Assembly: GCA_945643635.1 (NCBI GenBank)
Contig: CALZFC010000044.1
Location: 124,001 to 188,000 of the forward strand
Source of the DNA: Allodiplogaster sudhausi
Lineage: Eukaryota; Nematoda; Chromadorea; Rhabditida; Diplogasteridae
Direction of reading: 5' to 3'
DNA length: 64,000 bases
Shown here in pieces: positions 1-9,847 of this stretch. The notes below the pieces were generated by a model that saw only the letters and a program-made list of their open reading frames with translations, was not told the DNA's origin and ran no database searches. A program made the position numbers and the translations under genes. The stretch's first letter is position 1. Every line of letters starts with the position of its first letter.

Positions 1-1050
1 GCATTGACAAGAAATTTTCTTCAATGATGAACAGATCATATTACATATCGAGAACGACAACAAAATCACCTTTCAATATTGCTATTGCATAGAGAAGGAG
101 TCAAGATAACTGTTCGCAATTTGTGACTTTCATAATCAAATGTATTGTTTGTGATGCACACTTGGTTTCCTCTGTGTTTGCAGCATCTTCTTTATATACG
201 TCCAACTGATACGATATATGTATTAACCATTCTCTGTGAATATGTTTTGTATGTACACAATATTCTTAATGGATATATTCGTTATGTGTCTGACTATTGA
301 ACTTCACCAATAATTTTTTTGGTGAGTTGTGTCTTGTTTTATAATTGTTTTTTTGTAGAACTCCCTAGTATCACAGCTTATTTGTTATAGGCTAATCGAG
401 TTGAACAACATTAATGTGAAACTTGAGTACATCCACGTATGCTTCGTAAAACAATCGACCAACTAACATTGACAAATAATTCACGCTTACGATTTCTTCT
501 TAGACATTCTATAAAAAGGTCGTAATGTAAGATGAGTAGAAGCTGTCAAACATGTGGTAACAGACAATGAAGAACGGATCGTCTTTCACATCGTCACTTT
601 CATTATTACTAGTGCATAGAGTAGGAAGCAATGTAACTGTTAGACTTTCGCTATCAAATGTATTGCTGGTGGCTTCGTTCTAGCTGCCTTCCTTGGCGTT
701 GGCAATGTCTTCTTTATTTACGTCCAACTGATAAGATATATGAGTTAACCAATCATTGACAATTCCGTTTTGTATGTACATAATATTCATAATTTGCATA
801 CTTGAATTGGTAATGCGAACTGAACTTATTGGATATACATTAGTTATGTATCTGACTATTGAACTATAACAAGAATTTTTTGGTTAGTTGTGTATTCTAA
901 TATAATTATTTTTCTGTTGAACTTCCTCGTATCACAGCTTATTTGTTATAGGCTAATCGAATAAAATAACATTATTTTGTAACGTGCGTTCATCACTTCT
1001 GTTTCTTGTAACAATCGACTTACTAACATTGACAAAATATTTTACGTCTA
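1..1050 (+). repeat. Two diverged tandem units of about 530-560 bp
   Basis: The stretches from about 80-500 and 610-1050 can be aligned by eye. Shared blocks include GCATAGAG, CGTCCAACTGATA, the run around TTATAGGCTAATCGA, and ACATTGACAAA, spaced 520-560 bases apart. A third, more degraded relative precedes copy B at about 11790-11916. No coding sequence is seen here. Probably terminal or subterminal repeat of an old mobile element. Confidence 0.7.
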
Positions 1051-1478
1051 CCGATTGGAGTTCAGAAAATACTTGGTCATCATTTTAGAGGTAGATGCAT
1101 ACTATAAAATATGTATGTTTCTTCTTCCTGGAAAAAAATTATAATGGACTTGGAAAAATACGATGGTGAATTATTCTAGGTAGGCTTTTGAACTTGGAAT
1201 AAATTATTGTATCACTTGAACATATACGTATGAATGACTGCATTGACTCATTGGTAGTGGTTCGTTTACAAATCAAAAATTCCGATGTTGCATTTCTCCT
1301 TCAAGCAAATTCAATTGGTGTATTTATTCGGGACTTGTGATACATATGTCTACTGGCCGAGATCTGGACTTGTGAAAATACGACGAGGAGTGAATCTCCT
1401 CTGATGTATGATCTGTGATCTCTGATGTATGATCACATTCAGACGAAAGTCTACATTTTCACTTGCAATCTGTTATGA

Positions 1479-1550
1479 TGGCCATTTGGCCCATTGGTAA
1501 CGATACAACTTTCGACGCAAGCGGCTCGGGTTCGATTCCTGTCGGGACAA
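1479..1550 (+). repeat. tRNA-like module a
   Basis: Has an A-box-like TTGGCCCATTGG at 1486-1497 and a B-box GGTTCGATTCC at 1529-1539, at about tRNA spacing. The T arm can pair in four of five positions; the D and anticodon arms cannot be folded convincingly. A T-run follows about 25 bases downstream. Best described as a tRNA-derived SINE-like unit rather than a tRNA gene. Confidence 0.6.
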
Positions 1551-1690
1551 TATCAATTGCTGTATTTTTTCAGGACTTGTGATACTTCAACTAGCCGAGA
1601 CTTGAAATGATCCCTCTGGGTATGATATGTGATCTATGATGTATGATCACTTCCACACGAATGTCTACATCTTCACTTGCAAGTTGGTAT

Positions 1691-1756
1691 GATGGACGAT
1701 TAGCTCATTGGTAACGTCACGACATACGACGCAAGCGACTCAGGTTCGATTCCTCT
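1691..1756 (+). repeat. tRNA-like module b
   Basis: A-box-like TTAGCTCATTGG at 1700-1711 and B-box GGTTCGATTCC at 1743-1753, preceded by the same leader as module a (TCTACAT.TTCACTTGCAA and GGTATGATGG). The Tc5-like element is inserted directly at its 3' end. Same tRNA-related family as modules a and d. Confidence 0.6.
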
Positions 1757-1962
1757 CACAAGGGAAGTCTCTCGAGTGGCGGAAGCTATTGAATATGTTC
1801 TCTTCATTTTTGAATAGTACTCATCGAGTAGGTCTAGAATATATTTTCTGAATCCGCTAAAATGACCTAGAAAGTAGGGATTTTTAATTTTGAAATTTGG
1901 GGTCGGAAAATCATAAAAGTGGTAGTACATAGATCGGGCTACGGAAAAGTGGTTAAAACAGC

Positions 1963-2041
1963 GACCGCATGGCCCGATCGGTAGTGAGGTTGACTTGTAA
2001 TCAGATGGTCGAGGGTTCGAACCCCGACGGCGCGATCTTTT
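1963..2041 (+). repeat. tRNA-Thr-like Pol III unit in left terminal repeat of the Tc5-like element
   Basis: A 74-base stretch with an A-box-like TGGCCCGATCGG at 1970-1981, an anticodon-like loop CTTGTAA (TGT, threonine), a B-box GGTTCGAACC at 2014-2023, and a TTTTT terminator at 2037-2041 just after the last base. The anticodon stem pairs in four of five positions. D, T and acceptor stems are imperfect, so it is tRNA-derived rather than a functional tRNA gene. Its mirror copy lies in the right terminal repeat. Confidence 0.6.
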
Positions 2042-2252
2042 TGCATCTATTTATGGACTTGTAAAAAAACAAATATGTACATGTAAAGACCTGTAAAAAC
2101 ACACAATTACATGTTATGTCACGAAGCATCTATTTAGCAGCGGAGATACCGCAAGCTATTTTCTTCTTTTTTGCTTATGTGCTTTCATGTCTGTTTATTT
2201 GCATTTATATCACTGCTTGTAAATAATTATTGGGAGATACTATTATCTGTAG

Positions 2253-4190
2253 GTGATAAAGATGTTCTCACCATCTCGAATTATCGGGCTATTGGAAATG
2301 GAGTTTGGAATCTCTCATGATCCAGATGGCACCTCTAGGCAAGAGAGGAAAATTTTCAATGCGTTCGCCTCTATTCTCCGAGAAGCGGCCATCTCCGATA
2401 TAATCATTGAAGAGGGGGAGGAGGAGTGTGATGCCGATGAATTAGAAGGGATGGATCAGGAATGGACTCCTGACGACGCTGGAGTTTCCGATCGTACACT
2501 CATCACCGGCAAGACCGTCCAATTCGGTGAATCCGATATTCCCGTCGAGCTGGTAAGCTAATTTTTTCAGATAAAATTTTTTTTAATTAGAAGCGATTGA
2601 AAACTTTTTATTTTGAGGTGGAGAAAGCCATCGCTTTCTACCGGTCAGCGAAGCAGAAGGGCAAATACCGATCCCCCTTGGCCCGTCCTTCACGTCCTCT
2701 CGGAACCATGGCGAACAAGTTCAAGTTCATCAAGCACGGCTATGACATCAAGAAGCTGTTGAAGTTCGAGCGGGCGAGAGAGATCTGGGATTCGTCCAAG
2801 AATCGCCTCAAGCAGCTGGCCAGCCTTCTGCTCGACGAAGTTAAAGAGAAGATGGCGCAAGGTACGGATGATCTTTTCATATGTAAAAGGGTAAGAGAGG
2901 GAGATAGAGAGAGAAAGAGAGACAGAAAGAGAGAAAGATAGGATAGAAAGAGAGGGAGAGAGAGAGAGAGAGAGAGAGATCCAGAGACACCTTGTGTATG
3001 TATGTATGTACATATGTATATATGTAAATTTGTACGTATGTCATATGTATGTACACATGTATGTACATATGTATGTATGTATGTATGTATGTAGTCTACT
3101 TATTTCGGCAGGTGCCGTTCTGCACGACATCGACCTCCAGCAGATGGCGCTTCGCATAAACCGCGAGCACCGCCTTCTGGAGGGATTCAAGGCGTCCAAA
3201 GGCTGGCTCTCCCGCTTCAAGGCGCAATCCGGCATCGTATCGCGGCGAGTGACGTCGTTCGTGGCGAAGAAGAATCTCCTCGATCGAGACCGCATCCAGA
3301 AGGCAGCCGACGAGTTCGTCAATCAGGTGAAGACGGAGACAGCCAATAAGCCTCTATCTTCCATTATGAATGCCGACCAGAGTGGCTTTCTCAAAGAAAT
3401 GCACTCCGCAAGAACTCTGGCTCCTGTAGGCGTTCGGAAGGTAGAGGCGGTTGTACAGTCGACGTCGGCCACGACCCACTCCTATACCGTCCTCCCCACC
3501 CTCATAGCCGATGGCACCCTTGGAGACAAGCTCTACGTGGTTCTGCAAGAGAAGGGGGGAAAGTTCCCACAGAGCTTTTCCTTTGCGGCTCCAAATCTGG
3601 TTGTCCGTGCTGGCTCGTCTCACATTATGACGAAGCAGTATATGGAAGACTGGATTAGGACATGCGTCTTCTCTCCCTCCGCCCCCTCCCACACCTACAT
3701 GATCGTCGACTCATGGTCGGCGTTCAAGGACCACGCTGCTTTCCATGCATGTGCCCCCGCTGGAAAGACCATAACCGTCCGCAACATACCTGCCGGCGCC
3801 ACGTCCATGATACAGCCATGCGACGTCTTCTTCTTCCGCCCCTTCAAGTCCCTCATGCGGCGTTTCACATCATACGTAATGAGTCACGGGATCGATTTCG
3901 TCGTCTTTCAACGCGAGTCGATTCTCTAGATGGTCAGCGCTGCGTACCACCAGCTCACTGCCCCTTGTTTCCAGCCCATGATCCGATACGCCTGGCATGG
4001 CGCTGGCTACACAGACCAGCACCCCGGCCACTTCGACACCCCCGTCCAAGTCTGCTTCAGCGGCGACAGCGTCATTACTTGCGAACATTCCTCTGGCTGC
4101 CAGTCCCTCTCGTTCATTCTATGCGCTCACAGCCACTGCAGGAAGCGCTTCTGCTTCCAACACTTCATTGTTGACACACACTATTGCTAA
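2253..4190 (+). pseudogene. Tc5-like transposase with an in-frame stop
   Basis: Would cut and join DNA for the surrounding element. Three exons: 2253-2552, about 2591-2861 (2618 is an alternative start) and 3112 onward, with phases that match. Exon 2 is basic and helix-rich. Exon 3 opens with a CENP-B/Tc5-type DNA-binding motif (ASKGWLSRFKAQSGI). The DDE_1 catalytic core follows: NADQSGF (first Asp), YMIVDSWSAF (second Asp) and SMIQPCDVFFFRPFK (third Asp). A TAG at 3927-3929 then interrupts the frame. Reading continues in the same frame for 86 residues that form a Cys/His-rich tail (C..C, CRKRFCFQHF) like the Tc5 transposase C-terminal domain. I infer one former ORF broken by a nonsense codon; use of the stop as the real end cannot be excluded. 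The same stop is in copy 2. Confidence 0.8.
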
Positions 4191-4341
4191 TTTGATGTTG
4201 CTCGATACATTGTAATTTTGCTCCAGAAGTTAAATAAATGTTTAAATATTTGTGGTAAAATTGTAAGGACGAGAAAAACTATTGGAGGAAAATGAGTATA
4301 AAACACATTTACGACATTTTTCCAAGTCCATAAATAGATGC

Positions 4342-4421
4342 AAAAAGATCGCGCCGTCGGGGTTCGAACCCTCGACCATCTGATTACAAGTCAACCTCAC
4401 TACCGATCGGGCCATGCGGTC
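4342..4421 (-). repeat. tRNA-Thr-like unit in right terminal repeat of the Tc5-like element
   Basis: Exact inverted counterpart of 1963-2041, with B-box, A-box and T-run (AAAAA on the plus strand at 4342-4346). The two Pol III-type units therefore point inward from both ends of the transposon. Confidence 0.6.
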
Positions 4422-4758
4422 GCTGTTTTGACCACTTTTCCGTAGCCCGATCTATGTACTACCACTTTTATGATTTTCCGACCCCAAATTTCAAAATTAA
4501 AAAAACCCTACTTTCTAGGTCATTTTAGCGGATTCAGAAAATATATTCTAGACCTACTCGATGAGTACTATTCAAAAATGAAGAGAACATATTCAATAGC
4601 TTCCGCCACTCGAGAGACTTCCCTTGTCAGTGTTCTGGACTTGTGATATTTCGACTAGCATAAATGGCAATATCCCCCCTCCAGTGAGTGATGTGTGATC
4701 TTTAATGTATGATCACTTCCACCTGAATGTCTACATCTTCGCTTGCTGCTTGGTATGA

Positions 4759-4825
4759 TGGACGAATGGCCGATTGGTAACGCGGGGACCTACGGCGCAA
4801 GCGACCCAGGTTCGGATCCGGTCGG
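4759..4825 (+). repeat. tRNA-like module d
   Basis: A-box-like TGGCCGATTGG at 4767-4777 and B-box-like GGTTCGGATCC at 4809-4819, with the same leader (TCTACATCTTCGCTTGC and GGTATGATGG) as modules a and b. Another diverged member of the same family. Confidence 0.55.
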
Positions 4826-5098
4826 GATCCTGGACTTGTGATATTTCGATTGACCAAGAACACGGTGGAATGAATCTTGGACTTGGAAAAATAACGGAAA
4901 AAATTTCAACGGGACGTTCTGGACTTAGAAAAATAATGGTGTAAAATTTCAACGGGGACTTCTGGACTTAGAAAAATAATGGTCGAAAATTTCAACGGGA
5001 GTTCTGGACTTAGAAAAATTTCACTTGGTTAAGATCATGAGCACACTCATCATGGCGATGAAACCTCGAATGCTCTCCAAGTCTTCTCCATTGTGCAG

Positions 5099-6088
5099 CC
5101 TCTCTTCATACTCTGGAACGGGCGCCGTGAACGGGTGATGGCAAGAGGCGAGCCGGCCAAGCTCGTCGCGCTCAAAGAGAGGAAAGTGCTCGACCCAGAG
5201 CGCGCCGAGCCGCGCCTCCCTCTCCAGCTCGAAGATGCTTCTCGGCCTGAGAAGGACGCTTCCGGACTCTCTTCAGTCAATCTCGACACGAGACTCGACA
5301 ACAGGCGAGTTTATTTATTCACCTATTTATTTATTTATTTAAATTTTTATGCACACTTTTGTCTGCTGATTTTGGAGAAGAAATAGTTTGCAAAGCCATT
5401 TGAAATTTGGCGAAATTCGCATGTGAAAAAAATTGCAGTGTGGAACTTGGTGTTGCTCAACTGGCTGTGCTTCCTTTTCAATTTAATTTCCTTTTCTATT
5501 CTTCTTTGTTACTTGTTCAAAGTATGCTCTATTATAGTTGTCTGTTTTTTGTTCTTGCATTAATTCGACTCTTAATTTTTTTAATTAATTAAAATTTTCC
5601 TATTCTAGAATCCTCGACCTGCGCACGCCGGCCGCGCAGGCCATCTTCGCAATCCAGGCTGGGATCGCGCGCATTTTCCGCGAGATCCTCAACGGCAAGG
5701 GATTCACCGAGATTATGACGCCCAAGATCATCTCGACCGCCAGCGAAGAAGGCGCCAGTGTCTTCAAGGCTAGCATTCTTATTTTTTTCTTTAAATATTT
5801 AATTGCCACTTTATTTATTCCAGAAAAAAAGAGAGTTAGCATAGGAAATAAAGTCATCAATTTTACCTTTTTGCAGTTCCATTTGAGTATTTTCAGGACT
5901 TCCTGTTAGAGCACATCCTGCACATTGCTTCATTTCGTCGCATTTTTTATTAATTTACTTTCAAAATGAAAATAAAGAAAAGATAAGAATAGATTATTCT
6001 GCAGATGGAGTACTTCAAGGGCACGGCGTACCTCGCGCAGTCTCCGCAGCTTTACAAGCAGATGGCGCTTACCGGCGACTTTGAGAAG
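5099..6088 (+). pseudogene. DARS1: Truncated aspartyl-tRNA synthetase, copy A (three exons)
   Basis: Exons 5099-5304, 5609-5768 and 6005-6088 encode the beginning of the class II catalytic domain, with segments such as [34 protein letters not shown] and [16 protein letters not shown]. These are characteristic of cytosolic AspRS just after its anticodon-binding domain. The sequence is the same as copy B, but the gene breaks off in the next intron at 6160, where an inverted transposon arm is joined. Motifs 2 and 3 are therefore missing and no active enzyme is possible. Two of its introns begin with GC (see the finding on GC-AG introns). Confidence 0.92.
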
Positions 6089-6160
6089 GTTATTCTTTTT
6101 CTTCTTTTCCTGGTTACGGTAAAATCTAAGACTATAACTGTTTTCTTTCTTTTCCTGGTT

Positions 6161-8203
6161 GACTTGGAGAGCATTCGAGGTTTCATCGCCATGATGAGTG
6201 TGCTCATGATCTTAACCAAGTGAAATTTTTCTAAGTCCAGAACTCCCGTTGAAATTTTCGACCATTATTTTTCTAAGTCCAGAAGTCCCCGTTGAAATTT
6301 TACACCATTATTTTTCTAAGTCCAGAACGTCCCGTTGAAATTTTTTCCGTTATTTTTCCAAGTCCAGGATTCATTCCACCGTGTTCTTGGTCAATCGAAA
6401 TATCACAAGTCCAGGATCCCGACCGGATCCGAACCTGGGTCGCTTGCGCCGTAGGTCCCCGCGTTACCAATCGGCCATTCGTCCATCATACCAAGCAGCA
6501 AGCGAAGATGTAGACATTCAGGTGGAAGTGATCATACATTAAAGATCACACATCACTCACTGGAGGGGGGATATTGCCATTTATGCTAGTCGAAATATCA
6601 CAAGTCCAGAACACTGAGAGGAATCGAACCTGAGTCGCTTGCGTCGTATGTCGTGACGTTACCAATGAGCTAATCGTCCATCATACCAACTTGCAAGTGA
6701 AGATGTAGACATTCGTGTGGAAGTGATCATACATCATAGATCACATATCATACCCAGAGGGATCATTTCAAGTCTCGGCTAGTTGAAGTATCACAAGTCC
6801 TGAAAAAATACAGCAATTGATATTGTCCCGACAGGAATCGAACCCGAGCCGCTTGCGTCGAAAGTTGTATCGTTACCAATGGGCCAAATGGCCATCATAA
6901 CAGATTGCAAGTGAAAATGTAGACTTTCGTGTGAATGTGATCATACATCAGAGATCACAGATCATACCCCAGGGGAGATTCACTCCTCGTCGTATTTTCA
7001 CAAGTCCAGATCTCGGCCAGTAGACATATGTATCACAAGTCCCGAATAAATACACCAATTGAATTTGCTTGAAGGAGAAATGCAACATCGGAATTTTTGA
7101 TTTGTAAACGAACCACTACCAATGAGTCAATGAACCAATCGGCCGTCATACCAGCTCCCAATTGAACATATGCGCATACATACGTACATGTACAAGTGAC
7201 AAGTTATACAAAAATATATTCCCAACTCCAAAGCACTCCATGAATTTATATCATTGCATTTTCACAAGTCCAGGAAGAATGAGTAGTGAGAGGATGAACA
7301 AAATGTACGGAAATATTCTCCAGTTTACAAGCATAAATTAAGAACAAGTATTTCAATGTACTCTATTTAGTATATTGGGCCCAACATTTAGGCAGTACAA
7401 AGACAGTTGGCAATGCAAAGACATGAATCGTTAGTGCATACATATAGTACAATGAAGCAAGTGAGGGATGTCAATAGCCTTGTATAAAGTAAGAGAAATT
7501 GTTATCGAAAATCTCGAAATAAATAAATGAAGGAAGAAAGCTATCGGCCTCCCTGTAATATCAGTTACAAAGATGCAGGCATTCATACGTATATGTTCAA
7601 GTGATACAATAATTTATTCCAAGTTCAAAAGCCTACCTAGAATAATTCACCATCGTATTTTTCCAAGTCCATTATAATTTTTTTCCAGGAAGAAGAAACA
7701 TACATATTTTATAGTATGCATCTACCTCTAAAATGATGACCAAGTATTTTCTGAACTCCAATCGGTAGACGTAAAATATTTTGTCAATGTTAGTAAGTCG
7801 ATTGTTACAAGAAACAGAAGTGATGAACGCACGTTACAAAGTAATGTTATTTTATTCGATTAGCCTATAACAAATAAGCTGTGATACGAGGAAGTTCAAC
7901 AGAAAAATAATTATATTAGAATACACAACTAACCAAAAAATTCTTGTTATAGTTCAATAGTCAGATACATAACTAATGTATATCCAATAAGTTCAGTTCG
8001 CATTACCAATTCAAGTATGCAACTTATGAATATTATGTACATACAAAACGGAATTGTCAATGATTGGTTAACTCATATATCTTATCAGTTGGACGTAAAT
8101 AAAGAAGACATTGCCAACGCCAAGGAAGGCAGCTAGAACGAAGCCACCAGCAATACATTTGATAGCGAAAGTCTAACAGTTACATTGCTTTCTACTCTAA
8201 GTT
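6161..8203 (-). repeat. Right arm of the large inverted repeat (empty Tc5 site)
   Basis: Reverse complement of 4630-5083 plus 617-1755. It starts at 6161 with the complement of the sequence ending at 5083 and fades out near 8203. At about 6616 it carries the uninterrupted CTCAG target that in the left arm is split by the Tc5-like transposon. A segment at about 7200-7610 has no counterpart that I could align in the left arm, so the arm has its own insertion or the left lost it. Confidence 0.88.
6415..6893 (-). repeat. Three tRNA-like modules (d', b', a') in the inverted arm
   Basis: Inverted copies of modules d (about 6415-6482), b (about 6617-6680) and a (about 6825-6893), each with recognisable B-box and A-box complements. 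A further degenerate relative with only an A-box-like part lies at about 7110-7150, mirrored at about 1235-1260. Confidence 0.55.
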
Positions 8204-8570
8204 TTGTGAACAAGTATCTGTTTGTAGGAAACATTTACCAGTAAGATTCCAAGATGTGACACTATGGTTTGTATTACTTCTTGTCTATTTCTCTCATTGT
8301 CTAAATACTGAGTTTACATGTTATTTTACATGTCTATGTCTTCTTTTTCCGAATATAATTGGTAAAGATAGTTCATTAAGTTTTCAACAACGATATGGCA
8401 AAGTATGACCACGTTGATGTAAGTGATTTTTTTTTCTTGCGTATGGTGTCTTAAATTTTGTGAACAAGTGTCTTGTCTGATTGTAAGAAACATTTACCAG
8501 GAAGATTCCAAATGTGACACTAAGGTTTGAATTACTTCTTCTCTATTTCTCTCTTTGTCCAAGTAGTTGC
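8204..8570 (+). repeat. Pair of direct repeats, about 100 bp each
   Basis: About 8204-8300 and 8453-8565 share TTTTGTGAACAAGT, GAAACATTTACCAG, AAGATTCCAA, ATGTGACACTA.GGTTTG and a CTTCT.TCTATTTCTCTC block. No coding meaning. Marks the edge of the unique bridge between the inverted arm and copy B. Confidence 0.6.
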
Positions 8571-9339
8571 ATTAATGTTCTTCGACAAATTTATTTAAGT
8601 AAGAACAAAACGCAAAGTGTGATCTTCATTCACAAAATCCTTCATGGCATATACAAGGTCAGCATAGTCAATAAACAATACATCACAGTTTGTTTTTAAC
8701 AGGCCAAATAAAGAATTTTTGTACAGGTGACGCTTCAAACGTTTCTTACGGTGCAACATCCAATACAAAGAAAATAGAAAATACATGTAACTGAAGAAAT
8801 TATGAAGTAAGATATATTCAATCTTTGTTGCCTTTACTAAGTCTTCTTACCAAAAATACTATTTTCCTTCACTGTCCTTGCTTGTTACATATATATTACT
8901 TAGAATGGCTATGAATTTTTTATTTATTTTACATATCATTCATTTTCTTGGATATATCATTATTAGTGAATGTGTTGATGGTGTGTATCAAATTTTTAAA
9001 AAATGTTTTCAAAATTCAACAGAGTTAAGGATAGCCATGGTCTAAAGTAACAGATAAAATGTTGAAGAACAAGTATCTCTGTTTTCGTTATTTATTTTTT
9101 CGTGTTTTTGTTTCTATGTCTTCTAACTAATACTACTTCTCTTCACTTTAGTTGTCACATATTTTAGCTCTCTCCTTTATGATCCTAAGGACTGATAAGA
9201 ATTACATCTTCTTTCGCAGATATCGGATTGTAGATTTGCTTGTTGGTTTATGTCTCGCTACTTACAGCGGCTAACCATTAGTTCTTTTTTTAACATTTTA
9301 TATCTTCAATTTTTCTTTGATGTATAATTATTATCGTAA
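8571..9339. other. AT-rich stretch, no gene seen
   Basis: No exon-like sequence on either strand. There are weak similarities to the preceding direct repeat (AAGTATCT/GTTTTCG), but I can support no feature. Confidence 0.6.
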
Positions 9340-9847
9340 GTGTTGATGTTATTTATCACATTGGTAATGCTTTCAATGATAAACAGAGTTGCAGCGATCA
9401 TGGTCTTGCCAGACTTCATTCCTCTCCCTATATATCTCTTCTTCACACTTGGTATTCGAATCATCGCGACGAGTACTCTCACAAAGGACGAGATTGACTC
9501 AATCAATAACATCCTTCGAGAGGAACGAATTCGCACTAACCACCTCATCGAAAACTTCATCATCAATCAGCCACGCATTCTCCCAGGCTCAAACTCATCG
9601 ACGCGCATCACTGTTCGATTAAATGTCGCAGGGCATCACAGTTCTCTCGGTAGAATACCTGTCAGGGTCTCCATTCAGGTCTTTTTTATATTTTACTGCC
9701 ATTCTTTTTATTTGTTTTACAAATCGAATAATTCAGGAATACATGTTCTGTCAACATGGTTCACAAGTGCATGCCCCTAACCTACCTCTAGTTTCGTCAG
9801 CCGACAACGCTTTCTTCCCTCTGGAATTTCTCTCAGTGGCGTTATAA
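9340..9847 (+). pseudogene. Two-exon fragment resembling the end of an Argonaute PAZ domain
   Basis: Exon-like sequence from about 9370 to 9678, a 58-base GT-AG intron (9679-9736), then 9737-9847 ending in TAA, phase-compatible. The joined end reads ...PVRVSIQ / EYMFCQHGSQV.APNLPLV..., then ADNAFFPLEFLSVA. This has the shape of the last PAZ segment of Argonautes (a tyrosine-rich strand, then YPNLP.L.V and a .FPLE strand). The upstream residues (TSTLTKDEIDSINNILREE and following) I do not recognise. There is no L2, MID or PIWI part, and the stop follows the PAZ end directly, so this is a fragment or decoy exon inside repeat DNA. The Argonaute assignment is tentative. Confidence 0.4.

Larger units (their letters stand above)
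1759..4626 (+). mobile_element. Tc5-like (pogo lineage) DNA transposon, copy 1
   Basis: A 2868-bp element with about 300-bp terminal inverted repeats (about 1759-2062 and 4320-4626), ending CAAGGGAAGTCTC / GAGACTTCCCTTG. It is flanked by direct TCA (1756-1758 and 4627-4629) within C-TCA...TCA-G. The empty site CTCAG is preserved in the inverted arm near 6616. Target CTNAG with TNA duplication and long terminal repeats are the known hallmarks of C. elegans Tc4/Tc5. The encoded protein has the matching domain order. A (GA)n then (GTAT)n microsatellite occupies intron 2 (about 2889-3095). Confidence 0.9.
617..5083 (+). repeat. Left arm of a large inverted repeat (with nested Tc5-like insertion)
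   Basis: The flanks 617-1755 and 4630-5083 are the reverse complement of 6161-8203. The 2.87-kb Tc5-like element between them is absent from the right arm. The arm contains several tRNA-like modules and three short repeats of the type TTTCAACGGG...TCTGGACTTAGAAAAAT (about 4880-5025). It ends against AspRS sequence. The loop between the arms (5084-6160) consists of AspRS exons and introns. Confidence 0.9.
1..6160 (+). repeat. Large direct duplication, copy A
   Basis: Bases 1-6160 recur in the same orientation at 11917-18077 with a constant offset of 11916, rising to 11917 after one homopolymer base. By eye I see one substitution (near 1434, where copy B and the inverted arm agree against copy A) and one A-run length difference near 5822. 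Copy A stops inside an intron of the AspRS gene at a short local repeat and is fused there to an inverted copy of its own arm. Such identity means a very recent duplication or an assembly artefact of two haplotypes. Confidence 0.93.

Noticed and set aside
1479..2041. Genuine tRNA genes
   Set aside because: A- and B-boxes are good, but D, T or acceptor stems have several mismatches and the modules sit in transposon repeats; treated as tRNA-derived.
2690..3110. Minus-strand and plus-strand ORFs in the GA/GTAT tract
   Set aside because: Microsatellite translations inside a transposase intron.
6161..8203. Independent second transposon in reverse
   Set aside because: It is a mirror of the left arm up to a sharp breakpoint inside AspRS sequence and lacks its own target duplication.
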